Position numbers and translations under genes: made by a program. A DNA stretch of 8,668 nucleotides from Patescibacteria group bacterium UBA7396 (GTDB taxonomy: Bacteria > Patescibacteriota > Gracilibacteria > BD1-5 > UBA6164): contig DKNE01000007.1 of NCBI GenBank assembly GCA_002470645.1, positions 1 to 8,668 on the forward strand. Reading direction: 5' to 3'. The notes beneath the pieces were generated by a model. It saw nothing but the letters and a program-made list of their open reading frames with translations. It searched no databases and was not told where the DNA came from. The first letter of the stretch is position 1. Each line of letters starts with the position of its first letter. This document shows, in pieces, positions 1-8,039 of the stretch.

Positions 1-28
1 ATAATAAAAAAAACTTTACTATTTTTAT

Positions 29-430
29 ATGAAAAAAAATACACATTGAGAAACTATTATATCAGTGATAGTGATTACAATTATTATTTGAATAATTATG
101 TTAGCTTTTACAGAAATTATCAAACATGATGACAGGATTGGTATGGAGTATAAAAAAAATAATTATCTATATTTTTTAAAAAAGAATACAGATAAAATTT
201 TAACAAAATTAGATCTTTCATCAATAAATGAAGAAGAATATTTTTTTCTTCTTCAATATGAAAATTCAATAGAAATACTCACCTGAAGTCTTAATAAGAA
301 CTATCAATATATTAACTATTTATCTGAAAATATAAACATAGAGAGTTATAATGGTATCATTTATACAAGAGTTTGTCAAAAAAAATGAAATAATGGAATA
401 TGTAAAATAAGTGAATGGGAAATAAAATAA
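29..430 (+). CDS. type IV pilin/pseudopilin-like small membrane-anchored protein
   Basis: This 133-residue protein is open only if TGA is glycine (TGA at residues 7, 21, 86 and 120). The N-terminus is short and basic (MKKNTH), then G7, then an unbroken hydrophobic helix at about residues 9-28 (TIISVIVITIIIGIIMLAF), then a polar domain. This is the layout of a class III (prepilin peptidase) signal, with G7 as the cleavage glycine. Two cysteines near the C-terminus (C116, C125) could form the disulfide loop common in type IV pilins. The usual Glu at +5 is absent (Ser) and a Glu sits at +1, so it may be a minor or tip-type pseudopilin, or simply a single-pass membrane protein. In-frame stops at 2-7 limit how far upstream the start can lie. 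It converges on the histidine kinase with an 11-bp gap. The assignment rests on architecture only. Confidence 0.55.
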
Positions 431-441
431 TATCTGAATAC

Positions 442-1692
442 TTATTTAAATACTATTTCAAATATCGTTTTTTGGCTTTGTGATTTTACTAAAATTTTCC
501 ATTTATATATATCACATATTTTTTTTACAAGCGAAAGTCATATTCAAAATCATTGTGTATTTCTAGCTTTTTCTCATTTAAAAAATCTATCAAAAATATG
601 TGGAAGATCTGATGATTCAATAGGAAGTCCTGTATTTGAAATAGAAATTTTACTTTTATCTAAATTTATATGTATAGATCAAGATTCAAAATTATATTTA
701 ATAGCATTTCTGAGTAAATTAGAAAACATTATATAAAAATATTCTGTATTGGCTTTAGTAGAAAAATTTTTTATAGTAGTAAAAGTAAGATTAATTTTTT
801 TAGCATCTATTTCTTTTTGGTACTCATTTATTATATCTTGTATTTCTTTTTGGATATCTAATTCTATACTTTCAGAAATACTTTGAATATCGGAAAAATT
901 GGAAAGTTCAAGTATAAGATTATCCATTCTTTTTATCTCATTTAGTGAGTCAGAAACTAAATCAACTTCATAAGATTTAGTAGCTTTCATAAGTTGTAAA
1001 TTGGAACTGATAACAGAAATTGGAGTTCTAAGTTCATGATTTGCATTGTGAATAAAATCATTCATATCTGCTAACGCCTCTTCTACTGGTTTCAAATTTT
1101 TATCAACAAAAAATATTCCGATATAATAAAATACAATAGAAAAACAAACCGTAACAAGAAAGAAAAAAAATACATCCCAAAAATAATTCTCTAAAGAATA
1201 TGACAATTCTTTTATAAAAATAATATCCTTAATATCTCATCAAAAATATGAAATATCTACTTTTTTGGCTAATACTGAATCAGAAACTTTTTTTAATATA
1301 TTATATTGAAGAGATGAAATATTTTTATCAGAAAACACTATATTTTGATTCAAATTTTGTGCTATAATATTTCAAGATGAATCTAAAACCATAAAATTTA
1401 AGAACCTCAAAGCTCTTTCAGGTTGTTTGTTATATTCTTCTCTTGGAGGACGAAATCTAAGTCCTTCTGTTAAAAATATATTAAATACCATTGGATTATT
1501 ACTAAATTGTTCTGATAATTGATTGGTTATGAGATTAAATTCTTTTTTTTCATAAAAACTTAAATTTGTATAACGAATAGTAAAATAACTCAATTCTAAA
1601 AAAAAGGATACACAAAATACTATCACAGCAAACATGATAGCAAGTTGTTTTTTAGTATTTTTTAAATCCATTTTCTCCATATTTTTATTCAT
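442..1692 (-). CDS. sensor histidine kinase, HisKA/HATPase_c, two membrane helices
   Basis: This 416-residue membrane sensor kinase is the partner of the upstream response regulator. TM1 is at about residues 16-38, followed by an extracytoplasmic sensor region of about 130 residues, and TM2 is at about 171-195. The H-box is NHELRTPIS with phospho-acceptor H219. The ATPase domain has an N-box (FSNLLRNAIKY, N325 and N329), a G1 region NTG at 353-355 (Asn in place of the usual Asp, a variant I recall from other kinases), an F-box (LPHIFDRFF, 363-371) and a G2 box GFGIGL (381-386) with TGA at residues 381, 383 and 385. TGA codons also occur at residues 107, 151, 152, 338 and 373; under the standard code the gene would look like several fragments. 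Its ATG lies inside the regulator's last codons (ATGAATAA), so translation is probably coupled. The sensed signal cannot be inferred. Confidence 0.93.
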
Positions 1693-2350
1693 TAATTTTA
1701 TATCAAATTCATTTTACTGTTTGAATAACCTCATTATCTAATTTTTTTCTCAAATATCAAATATAAACATCAACTGTTTTTGAAAACATTATATCACCAT
1801 CAAACTCCCCCCAAACTTTTTCATATAATTCTTGACGAGAAATGGTTCTTCATATGTTTTGAGCTAAATATTTTAAAAGATTAAACTCAAGAGGTGATAA
1901 TTTTATCATATTTTTTTCTTGATAAAATTCTGTCTTTTCAATATCAAGAATATATTTTTTTCAAAAATGAAGAGTATTTGATTTATTTTTTAAATTTCTT
2001 CTACTAAGAGCTTGAATTCTTGCCAATAACTCTTCAAAATCAAAAGGTTTTGTAAGATAATCATCAGCTCCCAAATTTAATCCATCTATAATATCTTGTT
2101 TTGTTGAATTAGAAGTAAGCATAATAATTTGTGTATTATCGCCTTTTTCTCTTATACTTTTTAATACATCTAAACCATTTAATTCTGGAAGATTAATATC
2201 TAATATTACTACATCATAATGATTAGATAGTGCTTTATATAAACCATTTTTTCAATCTTGAGATGATTCACAAGTAATATTTTGTAAAGATAAATATCTC
2301 ACTATATTTGCTGAAATTTGAATATTATCTTCAATAAGTAAAATTTTCAT
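1685..2350 (-). CDS. OmpR/PhoB-family response regulator
   Basis: This is a 221-residue DNA-binding response regulator. The receiver domain (about 1-115) has the acidic pair E7/D8, phospho-acceptor D51 in VVILDINLPELNG, the switch residue T79/S80 in MLTSNS, and K101 in YLTKPF. The C-terminal half is a winged-helix Trans_reg_C domain: LSPLEFNLLKYL, then the recognition region (SKTVDVYIGYLRKKL), ending in the typical VKGIGYKI hairpin. Glycines in several of these motifs are TGA (for example Q-N-I-G-R, Y-I-G-Y-L and both in VKGIGY). The single Trp in KVWGEF is TGG. The stop overlaps the kinase start by 8 bp, which fixes gene order as regulator then kinase. It is transcribed away from the methyltransferase gene across a 122-bp AT-rich spacer. 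Target genes are unknown; neighbouring envelope genes are only candidates. Confidence 0.96.
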
Positions 2351-2472
2351 AAAAACTAAGTTATATAAATATTTTTTATATTTTAACTATTTTTTTTAAG
2401 AAACAAGTAAGAAAAATTTGTATTTTTTATTTTTTTTCTACAATAAGCAAAATTATATACTAAAATCAAAAA
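2351..2472. promoter_or_regulatory. divergent intergenic region with candidate promoters
   Basis: This 122-bp, extremely AT-rich spacer separates the divergent regulator (-) and methyltransferase (+) genes, so it should hold both promoters. On the + strand TATACT at 2456-2461 is a good -10-like hexamer, 11 bases before the ATG; initiation there would leave a leader of only a few bases. On the - strand TATAAC (2360-2365 read in reverse) lies 9 bases before the regulator ATG, again implying a very short leader. No convincing -35 elements stand out against the T-rich background, and I see no clear operator repeat. The boxes are inference from position and sequence alone. Confidence 0.4.
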
Positions 2473-3030
2473 ATGTTTTTCAATAAAAAATTTATAAAAG
2501 ATTATTCAAATATAGGATCTATAGGTCGTTCATCAAAATTCTTATATAAAAAAATGACTTGTAGTATTGATTTTTCTCAAGATATTTCTATTGTTGAATA
2601 TGGACCTTGAGATTGAGTATTTACTGACGAACTATTAAAACAAACAACTCCAAATTCAAAAATTAGTATTTTTGAAATTAATATAGACTTTTATAATTTC
2701 TTAAAAGAAAAATATAAAAATAATCCTAAAATTGAAATTTATAAGGAAGATGTATGTAATATAAGAAAATATTTTGAAGAAAACTCAGTAGATTATATTA
2801 TTAGTAGTCTCCCATTATCTTTTATTAAAAAAAATGTTGTTTGAAATATTCTCAAAGAATCAAAAAATATTCTCAAAAACAACTGAACTTTTATACAATA
2901 TCAATATTTTCTTCAAAATAAAAATCAAATTCAATATTTTTTCCCACAAATAAATTATAAATTTACGCCCTTAAACCTTCCACCTGCTTTTATTTATATT
3001 TGTAAAAAATATCATGAAACACAGTCATAA
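2473..3030 (+). CDS. SAM-dependent methyltransferase, phospholipid N-methyltransferase (PmtA)-like
   Basis: This 185-residue class I methyltransferase resembles the bacterial phospholipid N-methyltransferase / rRNA-dimethylase-like group (COG3963). An N-terminal segment IGSIGRSSKFLYKKM (14-28) matches the family's 'VGSI-PSS-LA-M' membrane-proximal element. SAM motif I is VEYGPGDGVFT (41-51), whose glycines G46 and G48 are both TGA. An acidic residue (E68 in SIFEIN) follows the second strand. SSLPLSFI (111-118) and the late GTFIQYQY strand match the family's 'SGLP-LSLP' and 'G-F-QF-Y' segments. The family methylates phosphatidylethanolamine-type headgroups at the membrane; that substrate is inferred here. 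The gene overlaps the downstream VTT gene by 17 bp, so the two probably act together. A small-molecule or rRNA methyltransferase is the main alternative. Confidence 0.82.
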
Positions 3031-3658
3031 AAAAATCTTTACTCTCATAATTATATTTTTGTTTATTTTATGAATAAGTGCAAGTACGTATATTTATTTA
3101 TCAGACTTTAATTTAGAAGATATTTTTAGAGAAAATCTATTTACATTGGAAATAAAAATTATCATTGTACTCTTGTTGTACATATTTAGAAACTATCTTC
3201 TTATCCCTTCAACAGTTGCCATACTTTTTTGTGGTTATTTTCTACAAAATTTTTGGCTAACTCTCGGTCTTAGTATTGTAGGAGTTTGAATTGGAATACT
3301 TCAAACATATTTTGTATGATATGTATTTTGAGAAGATTTAAAAGAAAATAAAAAATTTCAACTCATTTCTCAATATAACGATAAAATAAAACAAAATGGA
3401 TTTAAGGTAATTTTTTTCTGATCACTTTTCCCTATTATTCCAGTAGATATACTCTATTATTCAGCTTGATTTGTAAAATATAATATCTGAAAAACATTTA
3501 TTGCATGACTTATTTGAGAACTTCCACTTATCATACTTTATGTTTATTTATGAAAAGAAGCTTATAAATATAACGATTATCTTCTCTATATTGTAATCTG
3601 AATGGTCATAATTTTTGGGTTCTATTATTGAATAAAAAAACTATTTTTTAAAAAATAG
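3014..3658 (+). CDS. VTT/TVP38-TMEM64 (DedA superfamily) membrane protein
   Basis: This 214-residue multi-pass membrane protein has predicted helices at about 9-28, 48-70, 82-105, 133-150, 160-180 and 188-206. The VTT (SNARE-associated Golgi) signature is visible: F-FGSLFPIIPVDILYYSAG (134-152, with the paired prolines P140/P143 and the Y-AG end) and later GLIGELP (165-171). Many glycines are TGA, including G20, G91, G102, G136, G152, G159, G165, G168 and G180. The start lies 17 bp inside the methyltransferase gene and has no other good ATG upstream. Bacterial DedA/VTT proteins are linked to membrane homeostasis and lipid-carrier flipping, and eukaryotic relatives act as lipid scramblases. 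With the neighbouring lipid methyltransferase this suggests phospholipid handling, which is inference. The last codons lie in the 3628-3671 palindrome. Confidence 0.85.
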
Positions 3659-3671
3659 TTTTTTTATTCAA
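3628..3671. terminator. 44-bp perfect palindrome, bidirectional terminator between convergent genes
   Basis: The axis is between 3649 and 3650. Each arm is TTGAAT, a run of seven A, CTA, then six T, and the complementary arm is exact over 22 bases with no loop spacer. On either strand the hairpin ends in a T7 run followed by ATTCAA, as an intrinsic terminator requires. It contains the VTT stop (TAG 3656-3658) and, on the other strand, the permease stop (TAA, 3666-3664); only 5 bp separate the two coding ends. It is therefore both coding sequence and probable terminator for both transcripts. Stability is modest because the stem is almost all A-T. Confidence 0.8.
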
Positions 3672-4854
3672 ATCTTAATGCCTCTATTGGTCTGAGTTTT
3701 GATGCTTTATAAGCTGGTAAAAGACCAAAAACTACTCAAATTAAAAATGAAAATGAAAAACTTAATAAGAGTGATCATTGTGTAACTATAACTGCTATAG
3801 AAAAATAATTTAAAAGTTGGACTACTCAAAAACTCAAAGCTACTCATATCATTCATCATAAAATACTTAAGGTAACTGCTTCTGTTAAAAATTGTACTAA
3901 AATATCGTTTTTCCCGGCTCAAATTGCTTTCCTAATTCAAATTTCTTTTGTTCTTTCTGTAACTGAAACAAGCATAATATTCATAACTCAAATACCTCCT
4001 ACTAGTAATGAAATTCAAGCAATTCCAGATAATAACATAGTTAAAGTTTCTGTAATAGAACTTAAATTTGAAAGCATTTCTGCTTGATTTCTTATACGAT
4101 ATGGTAAAGATGAAGTATTTTCGATATTTAAAAATTCAATGAGTTTATTATTTATTTCTTCTTGAGTTTGAGAAATAGTATCTGAATTTTCAACTGCAAT
4201 AATTACTTCACTAAAATATTTTTGTCAAACTATACGAATTCATGCGGTAGATATAGGTATAAATATTGAACTGTCTAATGTTGAATTTTCTTCTATAACT
4301 CAAATGACTTCAAAAACACTATTTCCCACCTTGATATTTTTACCTATAGGTTCAACTCATGAAAATAAATCAGTTAAAATAGTTTGTCAAATAATAGCTA
4401 CTTTATCAAGATTATCTTGATGTATTTGAGTAAATCACATTCCATATGAAATATTAATATTTTTTGCAGTAAAATATTCACTATTAATTCAAAGAATAGA
4501 TGCACTGGTATTACTTGATCAATAAATAAGCTGTCCATTTGTAGAAATAACTGGTGCGATAGCTTTTATTCAAGATATTTTTTTGATTTCATTCACAAGA
4601 TTTTGATCTAAAATATCACTTGCAACTGACCTAGAATTCACTCATCACATACGATTGAGTGAAATAGTAAGAATATTTGTCCCCATTTCCTCTACTTTAT
4701 CAACAATTGATTTTTGACTTCCAGCTCAAATTGCAGTTAAAATAATTACTGAAGAAACTCATATAATTATTCATAACATACTTAAAGTAGATCTGAGTTT
4801 ATTTGCTCGTATTGACTCAAGAGAATTCGTAAAATTTTCATATAAAGAAATCAT
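3664..4854 (-). CDS. MacB-type ABC transporter permease (FtsX/MacB_PCD domain)
   Basis: This is a 396-residue integral membrane subunit of the exporter encoded with the ATPase and adaptor upstream. TM1 is at about 23-42 (STLSMLGIIIGVSSVIILTA), followed by a long extracytoplasmic MacB-PCD region (about 45-265), TM2 at 271-296 with GGIGVMNIMLVSV, then the coupling-helix signature ERTKEIGIRKAIGA (300-313), TM3 at 325-347, TM4 at 358-380, and the family's C-terminal LPAYKASKLRPIEALR (379-394). The four-helix FtsX fold with this motif order is diagnostic. TGA encodes most glycines, including tandem TGA-TGA at the start of the periplasmic part (RMGGVN) and in TM3 (LGGM). MacB proteins transmit ATP hydrolysis to the periplasmic domain rather than moving substrate through the membrane. 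It ends inside the shared palindrome. Confidence 0.95.
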
Positions 4855-4904
4855 TTGAAAAAAGATTAAATCATAAATAAATAGAAAAAGATTCCACAGA
4901 ATAA

Positions 4905-5564
4905 CTACTGAATAAATCAATCTTTGATAAAGATATGTTTTTTTGCAAAATTATCTATTTCTGGTTCGTGAGTAATAAGAACTATTGTTTTTCCCTCCTG
5001 ATTTAATTCCTGTAATAATAACATAATTTCATTTCATGTTTTTGTATCAAGAGCTCAAGTTGGCTCATCTGCTAAAAGCATACTTGGATTTATAGCAAGA
5101 GCTCTTGCTATACTTACTCTTTGTTGTTGTCATCAAGAAAGTTCACTTGGTTTATGATTTATTTTCTCTCATAATCATACTCTTTCTAAAGCTTTTTTTG
5201 CTTTTTCCCATCTCTCTTTTTTATTCATTCAAGCATATGCAAGAGGAAGCATTACTTGTTTTATAACAGACATACGTGGAATCAAATTATAACTTTGAAA
5301 TATAAATCATATTTTTTTTCATCTTATAGGTGCCAATTTATCCTCACTGAGTCATGAAAGATTTATATCATCAAAAATATATTTTCCAGTACTTGGGACA
5401 TCTAACATTCAAATAATATTCATAAGCGTTGATTTTCAGCTTCAAGAAGGTCACATAATAGAAACAAAATCTCATGTATCAATCTGTAAATTAATTCATT
5501 TTAAAACCTGAAGAATACTATCCCCCATTTTATATTCTTTAGTGATATTTTCTAAAGTAATCAT
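4905..5564 (-). CDS. MacB/LolD-type ABC transporter ATP-binding protein
   Basis: This 219-residue ATPase drives the adjacent permease. It has Walker A GPSGSGKST (38-46), Q-loop Q90 in FIFQSYNLIP, signature LSGGQQQR (142-149), Walker B MLLADEP (162-168), D-loop ALD (171-173) and switch H199 in LITHEPE. The N-terminal LENITKEYKMG with a short 'GDSILQVLKGINL' segment is typical of the MacB/LolD subfamily. It gives the clearest view of the genetic code in this window: of 20 glycines by my count, 17 are TGA and 3 are GGN, and the TGA set includes all three Walker A glycines and both of LSGGQ. The stop is TAG after IKDGFIQ. The gene lies 19 bp after the adaptor stop and 50 bp before the permease start, within one operon. 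Confidence 0.97.
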
Positions 5565-5583
5565 ATTTGTATTGTTTATAATA

Positions 5584-7657
5584 TTAAAATCATGGTCATC
5601 ATCAAAATCATCCTCATGTTGATCTATTATTCCCACCTCATCCTCATGGAAGAGTAATAAGAGAATTTGTACTTGAAGAAGAGTTACTACTAGAGCTAGT
5701 ACTTTTTACTTCAGTAATAACTACTTTATCCCCCAACGATAATCAAGAAAGTATTTCTGTCTTTCAAGATGAGGCAGTTCCAATTTCTATTTCTACTTTT
5801 TGAATTTTTCCATTTTTTTCTATATTTACATAACTTTTATTATCTTGAGTAGAAATAGCTTTTGTTGAAACTACTAACACATCATCTTTTTTTAACGTTA
5901 TAATTTCAATATCTGCTGTCATTCATGATAATACTTTTTTATCAAATTTTTCATCAGTAATAACAATTTTTATAGTATATGAAACCACTCATGAAGATTG
6001 TACTGGCGTATAATCAATCAGTTGAATTTCTCATTCTACTTTTTGAGTAGGATAGGCATCAAATGTAATAGTAGCTTTCTGTCAAATACTTACTTTTACT
6101 ATATCTACTTGGTCAAGAAGCACTGGTATTTCAATTAAATCAGGATTTTCTATATAGACATATTTAGAATTATCACTTGCTAAATTATCTCCAACTTGTA
6201 AATCTACTTTACGAATAATTCATGAAAATGGAGCTCTTAATTCAAAATTATCAAGTTCTTTTTTTGCATCAGATAAATTTAATTCTGCTTTTTTTATCTC
6301 ATTTTGTAAATTGATTACATTTGTAGTCGTTGGTCATTCTAAAGCTTCTTGATAGGTTTTTTTTTGTAATTTCAAGACCTGTTTGTAAATTCTTAATAGA
6401 ATTCTGTTTTGATATTAATTTTAATTTATTATCCTCTAGTGTTTCAGTCAAATTTTTTTCTAAATTTTTTAAATCATTTTTAGCTTTGTCTAAATTATTC
6501 TTTATAGAAGTAATATTATCTACTGATTTTTCTAAAGTAAGTTGTTGTGATGATTTTACTAAGTCTACATCCGTTAAAGTATCTAATTTTTTTTCATAAC
6601 TCAAAACAGTTGCTTGTCCTGACTGCATTTTTGAACGAATAGATGACATAGAAGATTTTTTTGAGGAAATTTCACTTGCTGTTAAACTGGCTGCTTCCAC
6701 ACTATTTTCTAATGCTTTATACGTATAATCTGAAGCATAATACATATTATCAAATAATTCTTTTTCTAAGCTTAAAAGACTTCTTATATCACTATCATCA
6801 GCTTTTAGAGCCTTTTGATATGAAGATATCGCTTGAGAAAAATAAATTTCAGATTGATTTTTTAATGTTAAATCTTTTGCAGAAAGATAAATTTCAAATA
6901 CATCATTTTTAGTTTTATTAGCTTCTGTATATCATAAAATATAATCAATGGTTTCTATATTTTCAGCAATTCCTGTAAGTTCTTTTTTAAAGTCTAAAAG
7001 AAATGTATCAAAAGTATTTTGAATTTCGATTTCAGTATTTGTTAAAGATTTTTGTTGTTCTTTTACGGTCACTTGATAACTTTCCTCAGCATCCACTAAA
7101 GATTTTTCAAGTATTTCAATATCCTTTTTCTTATATTCTATATTTTTTTCAATATTTTGAACACTGGTTGCTTGAGTTTTTAAAAGTAAATCAAGCTCTT
7201 TTTTCGCAATTTCAATATTATCCTCTGCTTGAGAAATATTTTTTTCATATTCCATTATTTTACTTGCATCAAGTGGTTTATAAAGATCTTGTAATTTTAA
7301 TTTTGCATTCTCTATATTTAACTGTTGTTGTTCAATATTAATAAGTGCTTGAGATTTATCTAATTCAGCAATTAAATCATCTTTTTTTACACTATCTCAT
7401 TCCTTAATATATACTGCTGTAACTTTTCCCGTTTTATTAAATTTGAGTTGTTGTTCATCAGTTAATTCAGCGTTTCAAACTACAGTAATACTTTGAGATA
7501 AACTTCAACTCGCAACTATTTCAGATGTAGAAGATGAAGCTGAAGTTTGTACTTCTGAACTTTGTTTTATAAAAACATAATAATATCAAAAACTTCCTGC
7601 TCAAATTCATATTATAAAATAAAATATACTCATTTTTTTAAATACTTTCGTAATCAT
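5584..7657 (-). CDS. HlyD/MacA-family periplasmic adaptor with long coiled coil; one-base frame break at an A9 run
   Basis: This is the membrane fusion protein of the MacAB-like complex, 690 residues if one A is skipped at 6357-6365, against 469 residues if read straight (stop at 6250-6248). An N-terminal membrane anchor (about 9-30) is followed by a Ser/Thr-rich linker, the first lipoyl half GKVTAVYIKEGDSVKKDDLI (77-96), a very long helical hairpin (about 101-470), the second lipoyl half ELRAPFSGII (472-481), then beta-barrel and membrane-proximal domains, and a Ser-rich, Gly-rich tail. The break falls between LEITKK and TYQEALEGP; EALEGPT is a typical hairpin element of this family, so the downstream frame is real coding sequence. 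The hairpin is far longer than in MacA. The gene starts 24 bp after the small protein. It could be a true slippage gene, a fresh pseudogene or a sequencing error. Confidence 0.88.
5587..5646 (-). repeat. glycine-rich C-terminal tail of the adaptor, largely tandem TGA/GGN codons
   Basis: The last 20 codons of the adaptor encode 12 glycines: five in a row, then NNRST, three glycines, F, three glycines, P, G, F. Eight of the twelve are TGA, including a run of three. It is preceded by a Ser-rich stretch (TSSSSNSSSSTNS), so the extracytoplasmic C-terminus is a low-complexity, probably disordered tail. In DNA it appears on the + strand as repeated TCA/TCC triplets. Confidence 0.85.
6357..6365 (-). 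other. A9 homopolymer at the adaptor frame break (candidate slippage site)
   Basis: On the coding (-) strand the sequence is ACA, then AAA AAA AAC in the upstream frame; the family-like downstream frame needs ACA AAA AAA ACC. That is one A fewer, or a +1 ribosomal shift. Nine identical bases is a classic length for polymerase slippage or for base-calling errors. The codons on both sides give plausible adaptor sequence only in their respective frames. Confidence 0.75.
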
Positions 7658-7681
7658 ATTGATTTGTTTTTATGTTATAAA

Positions 7682-7972
7682 TTAATTTGAAGTTTGAGTT
7701 CTTCCTGAAGAATTTCCTGATTGTGGGGTAATTCCCTTTTCTTGCATAAGAGTTCTAATATCTTTTCAAGCATCAATTTCTTTTTGTAGCTCTTCTTTTG
7801 TCATTCAAAGTCTTTCTGCCATTTGACTGAGTCTCTCATCTGTCATTTGCATATTTCATCATCATGGTCACATTTGAGGTGGAGTATTTGTGTTAAAAAT
7901 ATATGAATATGCGAGTGTTATAGTCACTCACATTACTATTCCTATTAAAAAAGATATTCATTTTTCTTGCAT
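7682..7972 (-). CDS. small membrane-anchored protein at the head of the exporter operon
   Basis: This 96-residue protein has an N-terminal hydrophobic segment (about 5-26, GISFLIGIVMGVTITLAYSY) that acts as a signal anchor or signal peptide, then a Pro/Gly-rich patch MGPGGGN (34-40, all four Gly TGA), then a helical module at about 44-81, with sequence MTDERLSQMAERLGMTKEEL followed by an acidic helix and DAGKDIRTLMQEKG. The 'LA-LG-T-EEL-AG-LMEKGI' pattern resembles short secreted DUF2680-like modules; this is a resemblance, not an assignment. A Ser/Gln-rich tail ends in TAA, 24 bp before the adaptor start. Its place as first gene of the adaptor-ATPase-permease operon suggests an accessory envelope protein of that complex or its cargo. 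TGA codons at residues 5, 15, 35, 37-39, 56 and 69 keep it from being seen under the standard code. Confidence 0.72.
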
Positions 7973-7980
7973 AATGTTAA

Positions 7981-8017
7981 AATAAAAAAATAAGTCTTGT
8001 ACATAATACAAGACTTA
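7981..8017 (-). terminator. rho-independent terminator downstream of the peroxiredoxin gene
   Basis: A perfect 11-bp stem (TAAGTCTTGTA at 7991-8001 with TACAAGACTTA at 8007-8017) encloses a 5-base loop (8002-8006). Read on the - strand it is followed by a T7 run (7984-7990) and ATT. It stands 22 bp after the peroxiredoxin stop and 9 bp before the small protein's ATG on the same strand. It therefore also occupies the leader of the exporter operon, where partial read-through could set expression. I see no strong separate promoter in 7973-8039. Confidence 0.82.
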
Positions 8018-8039
8018 AGTAAGAGGAAAGTAAGAAAAA

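Noticed and set aside
1..28. Possible tail of an upstream gene at the window edge
   Set aside because: Only 28 bases with TAA triplets; nothing can be assigned.
420..447. Weak inverted repeat between the convergent pilin-like and kinase genes
   Set aside because: Only about six A-T pairs with a long loop and no T-run placed correctly; not a supportable terminator.
2405..2417. 13-base repeat AAGTAAGAAAAAT shared with 8028-8040
   Set aside because: Both copies are in AT-rich intergenic DNA with no shared position relative to genes and no further copies noticed; chance is likely at this composition.
2473..3658. TGA as tryptophan (code 4, Mollicutes-like)
   Set aside because: TGA falls on motif glycines (GPGDG, FFGSLFP) and never on an expected tryptophan; tryptophan is TGG.
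3707..3922. 71-codon open frame on the - strand within the permease gene
   Set aside because: It is out of frame with the clearly recognisable FtsX-type C-terminus and looks like chance open frame in AT-rich DNA.
6330..6599. Open frames on the + strand opposite the adaptor gene, here and at 6661-6912 and 7003-7341
   Set aside because: They are antisense to the coiled-coil coding sequence, low in complexity (Phe/Leu-rich from the Lys/Glu-rich sense strand) and match no family.
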